Shown here in pieces: positions 1 through 5,310 of a DNA stretch of 5,320 nucleotides. How positions within the stretch are numbered: position 1 is the stretch's first letter; each line of letters opens with the position of its first letter. Location: positions 170,506-175,825 of the forward strand of contig DGVD01000012.1 of NCBI GenBank assembly GCA_002395835.1, written 5' to 3'. The translations under genes and the position numbers were made by a program. Origin of the DNA: Bacteroidales bacterium UBA4293. GTDB lineage: Bacteria; Bacteroidota; Bacteroidia; Bacteroidales; Bacteroidaceae. Below the pieces are notes generated by a model. It was not told the DNA's origin and ran no database searches. It saw only the letters and a list, made by a program, of their open reading frames with translations.

Positions 1-1037
1 GCCTCGATACAGGTACGACCTACATTGTTGAATGGGTCTTGCTCTGTCAAAGACCAACCAGAGGTCTGTGAGTGAGTACGCAGAGCCAAAGATTTAGGAT
101 TCTTTGGATTGAACTGCTTAACAATCTTAGCCCACAACATACGTGCAGCACGCATCTTAGCGATTTCCATGAAGTGGTTGGTACCGATAGCCCAGAAGAA
201 GGACAGACGTGGTGCGAATGCATCGATATCGATACCTGCCTTGATACCAGCACGCAGATATTCCAGACCGTCAGCCAGTGTGTAAGCCAACTCGATGTCG
301 GCAGTAGCACCTGCCTCCTGCATGTGATAACCAGAAATAGAAATGCTATTGAACTTAGGCATCTTCTGAGAAGTATATTCGAAGATGTCGGAAATAATCT
401 TCATGGAGAATGCAGGTGGGTAGATATATGTGTTACGCACCATGAACTCCTTCAAGATATCATTCTGGATGGTACCTGCCATTTCTTCCAACTTAGCACC
501 CTGCTCCAAACCTGCGTTGATGTAGAATGCCATGATTGGAAGTACAGCACCGTTCATAGTCATGGAAACAGACATCTTATTCAATGGAATACCATCGAAA
601 AGAACCTTCATGTTCTCCAATGAACAGATAGATACACCTGCCTTACCTACATCACCCTTTACACGCTCGTTATCAGGGTCGTAACCACGGTGGGTTGGAA
701 GGTCGAATGCTACAGAAAGACCTTTCTGACCTGATGCCAAGTTTCTGCGGTAGAATGCGTTAGACTCTTCTGCGGTGGAGAATCCTGCATACTGACGGAT
801 AGTCCAAGGACGGAAGGTGTACATCATGGAATACGGGCCACGGAGATATGGAGGAATACCAGCCACAAAGTCCAGGTGTTCCATACCTTCCAAGTCTTCT
901 TTTGTATATACTGGCTTCACTGAAATCTTTTCTGGAGTGTTCCAGTTGGGAGTGATGCCATTTTCTTTCTGCCAGTCTGCGCCGTTTTCAGTAGGCATTC
1001 CAGCAAATATGTCAATGTTATTAAAACTTTTTCTCAT
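1..1037 (-). CDS. mutB: Methylmalonyl-CoA mutase large (catalytic) subunit, N-terminal part, truncated by window edge
   Basis: This is the catalytic subunit of adenosylcobalamin-dependent methylmalonyl-CoA mutase (cytoplasm), which interconverts (R)-methylmalonyl-CoA and succinyl-CoA by a radical carbon-skeleton rearrangement. The reading frame is open from the ATG at 1037-1035 to the left edge: 345 complete codons, about half of the roughly 710-730 residues usual for the family. What is visible is the substrate-binding TIM barrel. Signatures include TIRQYAGFSTAEESN (79-93), FDLPTHRGYDPD (111-122), SMTMNGAVLP (158-167), VRNTYIYPP (200-208) and SGYHMQEAGA (235-244). Y83, R201 and H238 correspond, at a constant offset of six, to the active-site Tyr89, Arg207 and His244 of the Propionibacterium enzyme. 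The C-terminal B12-binding domain lies outside the window. The gene follows mutA by 12 bp with an A-rich spacer (AAGAAAAAGACA), so it is co-transcribed and probably translationally coupled. Some Bacteroidota annotations call this subunit scpA or mcmA. Family identity is secure; only the symbol convention is uncertain. Confidence 0.97.
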   Translation of the reverse strand, partial: MRKSFNNIDIFAGMPTENGADWQKENGITPNWNTPEKISVKPVYTKEDLEGMEHLDFVAGIPPYLRGPYSMMYTFRPWTIRQYAGFSTAEESNAFYRRNLASGQKGLSVAFDLPTHRGYDPDNERVKGDVGKAGVSICSLENMKVLFDGIPLNKMSVSMTMNGAVLPIMAFYINAGLEQGAKLEEMAGTIQNDILKEFMVRNTYIYPPAFSMKIISDIFEYTSQKMPKFNSISISGYHMQEAGATADIELAYTLADGLEYLRAGIKAGIDIDAFAPRLSFFWAIGTNHFMEIAKMRAARMLWAKIVKQFNPKNPKSLALRTHSQTSGWSLTEQDPFNNVGRTCIE

Positions 1038-1049
1038 TGTCTTTTTCTT

Positions 1050-2909
1050 TTAGCAGATACCCAACTTCTTGTTAAAATCTCTCAAAGTATCCAGTACGTT
1101 TACTCTAACATGAATGAAGTTCTCAATGCCTGCGGCCTTCAAATCTTCCATGCAAGCAGGAGCACCTGCTACGATAAACAATGCACTGTCGCCCACCAGC
1201 TTGTAAGCAGGGATAGCGTATTCTGCATATTCGTCATCGCTTGAGCAAAGAACGATAATGTCTGCACCTGCCTTTTTAGCAGCTTCTACACCTTCTTCTA
1301 CTGTTGGGAAGCCCAGGTTGTCTATTACCTGATAACCAGCACATGCCAGGAAGTTGCAAGAGAACTGTGCACGAGCCTGACGCATAGCCAGATTACCGAT
1401 GGTCAGCATGAATGCCTTAGGACGCTTTCCGCTTTCTTCGGTTTGTAAGCGTAGTTCTTCAAACTCACTAGCTGCACGGTCCATGTTCAGTGGGCTCAAG
1501 TTGCCTTCGCCAGTCTCACAGCATCTACCGCACTTCTTAGCTACTGGGCGCTTTTCGCCAGCAAGCTCGGTGAAGTTAGGATACTGGTTGGTTCCTAAAA
1601 GAACTTCCTTACGGCGTGCGATGTTCAAATGACGTGCCTTGCCACTTTCGTTGATAGCGGTCTGAACGGTGTTAGCCTTCAAAGCTGCCTGGAAACCACC
1701 TTCTTCTTCTACCTTCAGGAACAAATCCCATGCAGATTTAGCGATAGATGAAGTCAGGTTCTCAATGTAGTAAGAACCAGCTGCTGGGTCTACCACCTTA
1801 TCAAAATGGCTCTCTTCCTTCAAAAGTAACTGCTGATTACGTGCAATACGCTCTGCAAATTCATCTGGAGTCTCGTATGCCTTGTCATAAGGAGTAACTA
1901 CGATAGAGTGTACACCACCCAGTGCAGCACTCATGGTCTCAGTCTGTGAACGAAGCAGGTTTACATAAGCATCGAACATGGTCAGGTTAAACTCACTGGT
2001 ACGAGCGTTGACAATCATCTTGCAAGCCTCGTCGGTCTTAGGTTCATACTGCTTAACAATCTGAGCCCACAGCAAACGGCCAGCACGGAACTTAGCTAAT
2101 TCCATGAAGTAGTTACTGCTGATACCTAAGTTGAATTTAATCTTCTGTGCAGCCAAGGTAGGATCTACACCTTGCTCTGTCAATATGTTCATCCACTCAT
2201 TACCCCAAGAAAGAGCATAGCCTAATTCTTGAGCGATGAATGCACCTGCATTGTTCAATGTAACGGCATTTACAGTAAAGCAGCGGTAGTTAGGAAGGAT
2301 TTCCAGAACCTTAGCCAGCTTGCATGCATCCTGCAGTCTTTCGGTAGTGTCCTTACCCTTCAGGAGCATCTTCTCCATTGGGTCAAAGTTGATAGAACCT
2401 ACCAGCTTAGTCAAATCATAGCCTTTCTTCTGATAGTAAGCTACCAAGATGTTTGCCAACTCAAGGGTGTGGCACTGGCAGGTAGCAAAATTCAGTTCGA
2501 TAGCGTCAGCTGCGATGCCTTCCAACAAAGTTTCGATGTTCTCTGCAGAAACCAAATCTTTAGGAATGAAGAAACCTAAGCTGTCAATTCCCTTCATCAA
2601 GATATCCAGGGCCTTAGCATTAGCTGCCTTAGGGTCTTCTACCTCAATGTCTTGACGAACATACCATTCGTTGTTGTCCTTCTTGTTACCTCTAACAAAA
2701 GGGAACTCTCCAGGTAATGCCTGGGTTGTAGTCAGACCTTCCAGGTCTTCTTTTCGATAGAAGGGCTTAACCTTGAAGCCCTCGTTAGTTCTCCACACTA
2801 GCTTCTTCTCAAAGTCAGCACCTTTAAGGTCAACTTGGATCTTATCCAACCATTCTTGAGTGGTGGTTGACTTAAAGTCGGTGAAGAGTTTTTCTTTGTT
2901 ATTTGCCAT
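1050..2909 (-). CDS. mutA: Methylmalonyl-CoA mutase small (non-catalytic) subunit
   Basis: Small subunit of the heterodimeric methylmalonyl-CoA mutase; it pairs with the catalytic subunit encoded just downstream. At 619 aa it is close to the usual length of about 620-640. A TIM-barrel-like mutase domain covers about residues 30-440, with SNYFMELAKFRAGRLLWAQI (265-284) and DPAAGSYYIEN (374-384) as family signatures. A linker (about 445-495) leads to a degenerate B12-binding fold at about 497-619. In the catalytic subunit that fold carries the cobalt-ligating DxHxxG motif; here the matching stretch reads LTIGNLAMRQAR (502-513) with no histidine, as expected for the subunit that does not bind cobalamin. 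The barrel resembles its partner closely (VKPFYRKEDLEGL at 47-59 against VKPVYTKEDLEGM in the large subunit), fitting descent from an old duplication. The linker contains a cysteine cluster, KCGRCCETG (459-467). The ATG at 2909-2907 lies about 28 nt after a predicted transcription start and no in-frame alternative upstream is better. First gene of the operon. Confidence 0.96.
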   Translation of the reverse strand: MANNKEKLFTDFKSTTTQEWLDKIQVDLKGADFEKKLVWRTNEGFKVKPFYRKEDLEGLTTTQALPGEFPFVRGNKKDNNEWYVRQDIEVEDPKAANAKALDILMKGIDSLGFFIPKDLVSAENIETLLEGIAADAIELNFATCQCHTLELANILVAYYQKKGYDLTKLVGSINFDPMEKMLLKGKDTTERLQDACKLAKVLEILPNYRCFTVNAVTLNNAGAFIAQELGYALSWGNEWMNILTEQGVDPTLAAQKIKFNLGISSNYFMELAKFRAGRLLWAQIVKQYEPKTDEACKMIVNARTSEFNLTMFDAYVNLLRSQTETMSAALGGVHSIVVTPYDKAYETPDEFAERIARNQQLLLKEESHFDKVVDPAAGSYYIENLTSSIAKSAWDLFLKVEEEGGFQAALKANTVQTAINESGKARHLNIARRKEVLLGTNQYPNFTELAGEKRPVAKKCGRCCETGEGNLSPLNMDRAASEFEELRLQTEESGKRPKAFMLTIGNLAMRQARAQFSCNFLACAGYQVIDNLGFPTVEEGVEAAKKAGADIIVLCSSDDEYAEYAIPAYKLVGDSALFIVAGAPACMEDLKAAGIENFIHVRVNVLDTLRDFNKKLGIC

Positions 2910-2914
2910 AATTA

Positions 2915-2929
2915 CTTAATTGAGTTAAG
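2915..2929. repeat. Short inverted repeat in the mutA leader
   Basis: CTTAA-TTGAG-TTAAG is a perfect 5-bp inverted repeat with a 5-nt centre, lying between the predicted mutA transcription start and its ATG (6 to 20 bases before the start codon). It could be an operator half-site pair or a weak RNA hairpin near the ribosome entry site, but an A/T-rich 5-bp repeat is not rare by chance. Confidence 0.25.
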
Positions 2930-2940
2930 ATTTTGTGCCG

Positions 2941-2948
2941 CAAATTTA
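2941..2948 (-). promoter_or_regulatory. Predicted -7 promoter box for mutAB
   Basis: Read on the minus strand this is TAAATTTG, an exact match to the Bacteroidota sigma-ABfr -7 consensus TAnnTTTG. It places the transcription start near 2937 and gives a leader of about 28 nt before the mutA ATG. No good TTTG -33 partner is present about 19-21 bp upstream (the stretch there reads AATG), so the assignment rests on the -7 box and its position. No cobalamin riboswitch could fit in so short a leader. Confidence 0.6.
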
Positions 2949-2990
2949 GTGAAACTTTTCGTACTAGACATTAATTTTAAGCATTTTTAT

Positions 2991-3026
2991 TTCCCTATTT
3001 TGCTCCTCTTTTAAAAAATGGGGGAA
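2991..3026. repeat. Imperfect stem-loop in the divergent intergenic region
   Basis: TTCCCTATTTT (2991-3001) can pair with AAAATGGGGGAA (3015-3026), forming an 11-bp stem with one G·U pair and one bulged G around a 13-nt loop. It lies between the two divergent transcription units, upstream of both predicted promoters. Neither side is followed by a long U-tract, so it is not a convincing terminator. The role is unknown. Confidence 0.35.
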
Positions 3027-3104
3027 GGGGTAGAACATCGGTCTTTTTATTTGTAAACTCCAGATTGCAAAACTCAGGAAAGGAAAAATGAAAAAGATGA
3101 GTGC

Positions 3105-3112
3105 TAAATTTG
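3105..3112 (+). promoter_or_regulatory. Candidate upstream -7 box for the transporter gene
   Basis: TAAATTTG matches the Bacteroidota -7 consensus TAnnTTTG and would start transcription near 3116, about 47 nt before the transporter ATG. No TTTG lies at the expected -33 distance. The final TTTG of this box may instead serve as the -33 element of the downstream candidate at 3134-3141. Confidence 0.35.
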
Positions 3113-3141
3113 TTTGTTTTATGAGAAAATGATTATTTTTG
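3109..3141 (+). promoter_or_regulatory. Candidate -33/-7 promoter for the transporter gene
   Basis: TATTTTTG (3134-3141) fits TAnnTTTG and is preceded by TTTG at 3109-3112 (21-bp spacer) or at 3113-3116 (17-bp spacer). The Bacteroidota norm is about 19-21 bp. The start would lie near 3145, giving a leader of about 18 nt without a Shine-Dalgarno, which is common in this phylum. This is the better of the two candidates because it has both elements. Confidence 0.45.
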
Positions 3142-3162
3142 TAATGTAATAGACTTGATGAC

Positions 3163-4671
3163 ATGTTTAAAAATTTTATCGGCTTTAATTTAGCATCAAA
3201 TACGCACAGGGACAATCTGGAGAAAAGAATAACCAATCGGAAATCATTGGCTATCTCTTTAGCTGTGAGTGTGATCATTTCCCTCATTCTTTGGAATATC
3301 CCTACGGAATGGTTCGGTATGAGAGGTTTAACCGTGGTAGAGCAGCGTGTCATTGCCGTGTTTGCTTTTGCTACATTGATGTGGCTCACAGAGGCTATTC
3401 CTTCATGGGCTACTTCGGTGCTCATCATTGTAATCCTTTTGCTTACCTGTAGTAACAGCAGTCTCTGGCTCTTTTCTGCCGATGACGGAGTGGTTCCTTT
3501 AGGCTCCCTTATCAGTTATGAGGAGCTTATGGCTACTTTTGCCGATCCCATCATTATGTTGTTCCTGGGAGGTTTCATCTTGGCTATAGCAGCTACGAAG
3601 ACGGGACTGGATGTGCTCTTGGCTAAGGTCATGCTGAAGCCTTTTGGCACGAACCCTAAGTTTGTCCTTTTGGGATTTATTCTGATTACGGGATTTTTCT
3701 CCATGTTCCTTTCCAATACGGCTACCGCAGCTATGATGCTTACTTTCCTGACCCCAGTTTTGAAGTCGCTTCCAGCTGATGGAAAGGGAAAGATTGGTTT
3801 GGCTTTGGCCATTCCTATCGGTGCTAACATTGGTGGAATTGCCACTCCCATTGGAACTCCTCCTAATGCCATTGCATTGAAATACTTGAATGATCCTGAG
3901 GGATTTAATATGAATCTGGGATTCGGTCAGTGGATGATGGCCATGCTTCCTTTTGTTCTAATTGTCTTATTTTTGTCCTGGCTTCTATTATTGAAATTAT
4001 TCCCATTTAAGGAGAAGTCTATAGAGCTGAACATAGAGGGTGTTACGAAAGCCGACTGGCAGTCTATCGTGGTTTATGTCACTTTTGTCTTGACTATCTT
4101 GTTGTGGGTTTGCGATAGGGTAACGGGTGTGAATTCCAATGTGGTTGCCATGTTGCCTGTAGGTGTGTTCTGTGCTTGCGGAATTATAAACCGTAGAGAT
4201 TTGGAGGAGATTAACTGGGCGGTTCTCTGGATGGTGGCAGGTGGTTTTGCCCTGGGAGTAGCCATGCAGGAAACGGGTTTAGCTGCTCACATGATAGAGA
4301 GCATCCCATTTAATAGCTGGTCACCGTTGCTCATGATGGTAGGTTCCGGATTGCTGTGTTATGCGTTGTCCAATTTTATTTCAAATACAGCTACCGCATC
4401 CTTGCTGGTGCCTATCTTGGCTGTAGTTGGTGCAGCTACGGTAGAGAATTTGGCTCCGTTTGGAGGAGTGGCTCCATTATTAATAGGTTTAGCTCTGTCA
4501 GCTTCACTGGCCATGATTTTACCTATCTCTACACCTCCTAATGCGTTGGCGCATGCCACAGGTATGGTAGAGCAGAAGGATATGATGCGTGTGGGGTTGA
4601 TAGTGGGGCTTGTAGGCTTTGTCATTGGTTATGCCATGCTGGTCTTCATAGGAAAAACTGGAATTTTTTAA
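3163..4671 (+). CDS. DASS/SLC13-family sodium:anion (probable dicarboxylate) symporter
   Basis: Inner-membrane secondary transporter of the divalent anion:Na+ symporter family (DASS, SLC13; the VcINDY/SdcS group), typically importing succinate, fumarate, malate or related anions with sodium. The 502 residues hold about a dozen hydrophobic segments after a charged 28-residue cytoplasmic start (roughly 29-46, 61-79, 83-96, 128-145, 165-182, 210-226, 257-279, 301-317, 325-341, 352-367, 386-404, 412-426, 436-453, 476-497). The family's two inverted structural repeats are both marked. The first carries LSNTATAAMM (183-192) and ATPIGTPPN (227-235); the second carries ISNTATASLL (406-415) and LPISTPPN (453-460). 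These SNT hairpins and TPPN loops form the two sodium sites and the substrate cleft in characterised members, and all their signature residues are intact. The chosen ATG at 3163 follows plausible -7 boxes; another ATG at 3158 is out of frame. The gene is divergent from mutAB. Exact substrate (dicarboxylate, citrate, sulfate) cannot be read from sequence alone; dicarboxylate is the best guess. Confidence 0.93.
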   Translation: MFKNFIGFNLASNTHRDNLEKRITNRKSLAISLAVSVIISLILWNIPTEWFGMRGLTVVEQRVIAVFAFATLMWLTEAIPSWATSVLIIVILLLTCSNSSLWLFSADDGVVPLGSLISYEELMATFADPIIMLFLGGFILAIAATKTGLDVLLAKVMLKPFGTNPKFVLLGFILITGFFSMFLSNTATAAMMLTFLTPVLKSLPADGKGKIGLALAIPIGANIGGIATPIGTPPNAIALKYLNDPEGFNMNLGFGQWMMAMLPFVLIVLFLSWLLLLKLFPFKEKSIELNIEGVTKADWQSIVVYVTFVLTILLWVCDRVTGVNSNVVAMLPVGVFCACGIINRRDLEEINWAVLWMVAGGFALGVAMQETGLAAHMIESIPFNSWSPLLMMVGSGLLCYALSNFISNTATASLLVPILAVVGAATVENLAPFGGVAPLLIGLALSASLAMILPISTPPNALAHATGMVEQKDMMRVGLIVGLVGFVIGYAMLVFIGKTGIF

Positions 4672-4687
4672 GAAGATTTTCTTCTTA
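4669..4687 (+). terminator. Hairpin overlapping the transporter stop codon, possible weak terminator
   Basis: TAAGAAGA-TTT-TCTTCTTA is a perfect 8-bp inverted repeat with a 3-nt loop; its first three bases are the TAA stop codon. The stem is A/T-rich and is not followed by a U-tract, so it is at best a weak intrinsic terminator or a 3'-end stabilising structure. No better terminator is seen immediately after the gene. Confidence 0.4.
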
Positions 4688-4710
4688 CTATAGATATTCT
4701 TCGTTCCATT

Positions 4711-4723
4711 ATTTTGACAAAAT
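4711..4723. repeat. Short palindrome
   Basis: ATTTTG-A-CAAAAT is a perfect 6-bp inverted repeat about a single central base, about 40 bp after the transporter gene. It has operator-like symmetry, but no nearby gene start would make sense of it, and it may be chance in A/T-rich DNA. Confidence 0.25.
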
Positions 4724-4772
4724 GAGCCATTTTTCTATATGGTTTTAATAATGATGGAGCCTAGTCTCTTTC

Positions 4773-4829
4773 TAGGGAAAATTTTCTCCCTAACTGGGGA
4801 AAAATTTTTCTCCTTAAGGGGAGAAAATT
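4773..4829. repeat. Run of nested G/A-T/C palindromes
   Basis: Three successive copies of a GGGGAAAA-like block alternate with TTTTCTCC-like blocks at a spacing of about 22 bp. The first palindrome is at 4773-4792 (TAGGGA and TCCCTA arms). The second, at 4796-4813, reads GGGGAAAAATTTTTCTCC and is self-complementary except for one G·T pair. The third pairs TTTTCTCC (4806-4813) with GGAGAAAA (4820-4827) across a 6-nt loop. Adjacent blocks can therefore pair in alternative, mutually exclusive ways. No protein is supported here. Position between the transporter and the rRNA operon would suit a bidirectional transcription block or a DNA-binding site, but that is inference. Confidence 0.6.
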
Positions 4830-5009
4830 CCGGCCTTCCTTTCGGGTTTCTTTTTGCGTTCAGGAAACTTTTCGTTCCTTCCGGTAAAAAGTCCTTACAT
4901 TCCTTCGGCTCCCGTGCATAAGGGGCTTAGGATGTGGGGAAGATGCCCCGGCCAGTCCGTGTCCTATAATATATATAAGGAGATGCACTTGATTCGGGGC
5001 AGGAAAGTC
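4830..5009. other. Non-coding spacer upstream of the rRNA promoter
   Basis: No credible gene is seen: open frames here are short, lack plausible starts and run into the rRNA promoter. The stretch is pyrimidine-rich, with three loose copies of TTCCTTyCGG at 4836, 4875 and 4900. A GCCCCG at 4945-4950 could pair with GGGGC at 4922-4926, GGGG at 4936-4939 or CGGGGC at 4995-5000. An alternating A/T stretch lies at 4965-4977. None matches a recognised RNA family by eye. Confidence 0.5.
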
Positions 5010-5050
5010 GGAAAAATGAATATTCAGGCGATTTTTTTCCTCGAAAATAT
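5010..5050 (+). promoter_or_regulatory. A/T-rich UP-like element of the rRNA promoter
   Basis: The stretch directly upstream of the -33 box is strongly A/T-rich, with an A5 tract at 5012-5016, a T7 tract at 5032-5038 and AAAATAT at 5044-5050. Relative to the predicted start near 5085, the T-tract and following A/T bases sit at about -55 to -35, where UP elements bind the RNA polymerase alpha C-terminal domain in well-studied rRNA promoters. GGAAAAA (5010-5016) and TTTTTCC (5034-5040) also form a 7-bp inverted repeat. UP function in this phylum is inferred. Confidence 0.45.
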
Positions 5051-5080
5051 TTTGCGGTTCGGAAAATTGTCGTACCTTTG
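5051..5080 (+). promoter_or_regulatory. rRNA operon promoter (-33 TTTG, -7 TACCTTTG)
   Basis: TTTG at 5051-5054 and TACCTTTG at 5073-5080, separated by 18 bp, match the Bacteroidota primary-sigma consensus (TTTG, about 19 bp, TAnnTTTG) and give the best promoter in the window. Transcription should begin near 5083-5087 and proceed through a leader of about 225 nt into 16S rRNA. It is the only full match between the transporter and the 16S start, so there is no sign here of the tandem P1/P2 arrangement known in enterobacteria. Confidence 0.85.
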
Positions 5081-5124
5081 CATCCGCTTTCCGGAAATAA
5101 AAACGCCGGGAGGCATCAAAGAAG

Positions 5125-5136
5125 CGATCTTTGAAA
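5125..5136 (+). promoter_or_regulatory. boxA-like antitermination element
   Basis: CGATCTTTGAAA resembles the rrn boxA core (TGCTCTTTAACA in E. coli), which as RNA binds NusB-NusE to let polymerase pass terminators in untranslated rRNA operons. It lies about 40 nt after the predicted start, a usual place for boxA. The match is to the CTTT-A core rather than the full consensus. Confidence 0.55.
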
Positions 5137-5170
5137 GACTTGAGATAAACAGACAGAAGTAGTACAAGAG

Positions 5171-5193
5171 CAGATTACTTGATGAGTAATCTG
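5171..5193 (+). other. Leader hairpin 1 (perfect 9-bp stem)
   Basis: CAGATTACT (5171-5179) and AGTAATCTG (5185-5193) are exact reverse complements around the 5-nt loop TGATG. It is a local stem-loop in the pre-rRNA, possibly a processing or folding element. CAGATTAC recurs at 5255-5262, so the 3' arm has a second possible partner. Confidence 0.7.
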
Positions 5194-5265
5194 GGTAAAG
5201 AAATACGAACCGTCAGTAAGATAAATACTGTAAATTCGAACTTCATCCTCAGGACAGATTACAAT

Positions 5266-5292
5266 GGTCCTTATCCTTCGGGGTAAGTGACC
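5266..5292 (+). other. Leader hairpin 2, UUCG-capped, just upstream of 16S
   Basis: GGTCCTTATCC (5266-5276) pairs with GGGTAAGTGACC (5281-5292) across a TTCG loop: 11 pairs including one G·U, with one bulged U. C-UUCG-G is an exceptionally stable RNA tetraloop. The stem ends 18 nt before the predicted 16S 5' end. An alternative pairing of AGGAC (5251-5255) with GTCCT (5267-5271) would compete with it. Confidence 0.7.
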
Positions 5293-5310
5293 TATATATA
5301 AAGACATTTT

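Larger units (their letters stand above)
5085..5310 (+). other. Pre-rRNA 5' leader of an rrn operon
   Basis: This is the transcribed spacer between the rrn promoter and mature 16S rRNA; it is removed during processing. In order it contains: a 10-bp palindrome TTTCCGGAAA (5088-5097) at the predicted start; a boxA-like element (5125-5136); a perfect 9-bp hairpin (5171-5193); a 5-bp hairpin CAGTA/TACTG (5214-5230); and an 11-bp UUCG-capped hairpin (5266-5292) just before 16S. Such leaders normally pair in part with the spacer after 16S to form the RNase III processing stem; that partner lies beyond the window. Short open frames across it have no coding support. Confidence 0.85.

Noticed and set aside
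72..623. 183-codon open frame on the plus strand
   Set aside because: It lies wholly antisense to mutB, whose protein has unmistakable mutase motifs; the plus-strand translation is rich in Cys, His and Ser and resembles no family.
2910..2940. Possible cobalamin riboswitch before the B12-dependent mutase
   Set aside because: The predicted leader is under 30 nt, far too short, and no B12-box sequence is seen in the intergenic region.
2964..3428. 154-codon open frame on the minus strand
   Set aside because: It overlaps the transporter start antisense and continues through A/T-rich intergenic DNA; its end lies at the predicted mutA promoter. No recognisable domain.
3516..3872. 118-codon open frame on the minus strand
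   Set aside because: Antisense shadow of the transporter; hydrophobicity is inherited from the codons of the opposite strand.
4965..4980. TATAAT followed by AAGGAG, looking like an E. coli -10 box and Shine-Dalgarno
   Set aside because: Bacteroidota primary sigma uses a different -7 box (TAnnTTTG), the following ATG is too close to the AAGGAG, and no credible protein follows.
4854..5162. 102-codon open frame on the plus strand
   Set aside because: It runs through the rrn promoter and into the pre-rRNA leader, which are far better supported, and its protein has no recognisable features.
5116..5307. 63-codon open frame on the minus strand
   Set aside because: Antisense to the pre-rRNA leader, with hairpins that explain the sequence; no coding support.
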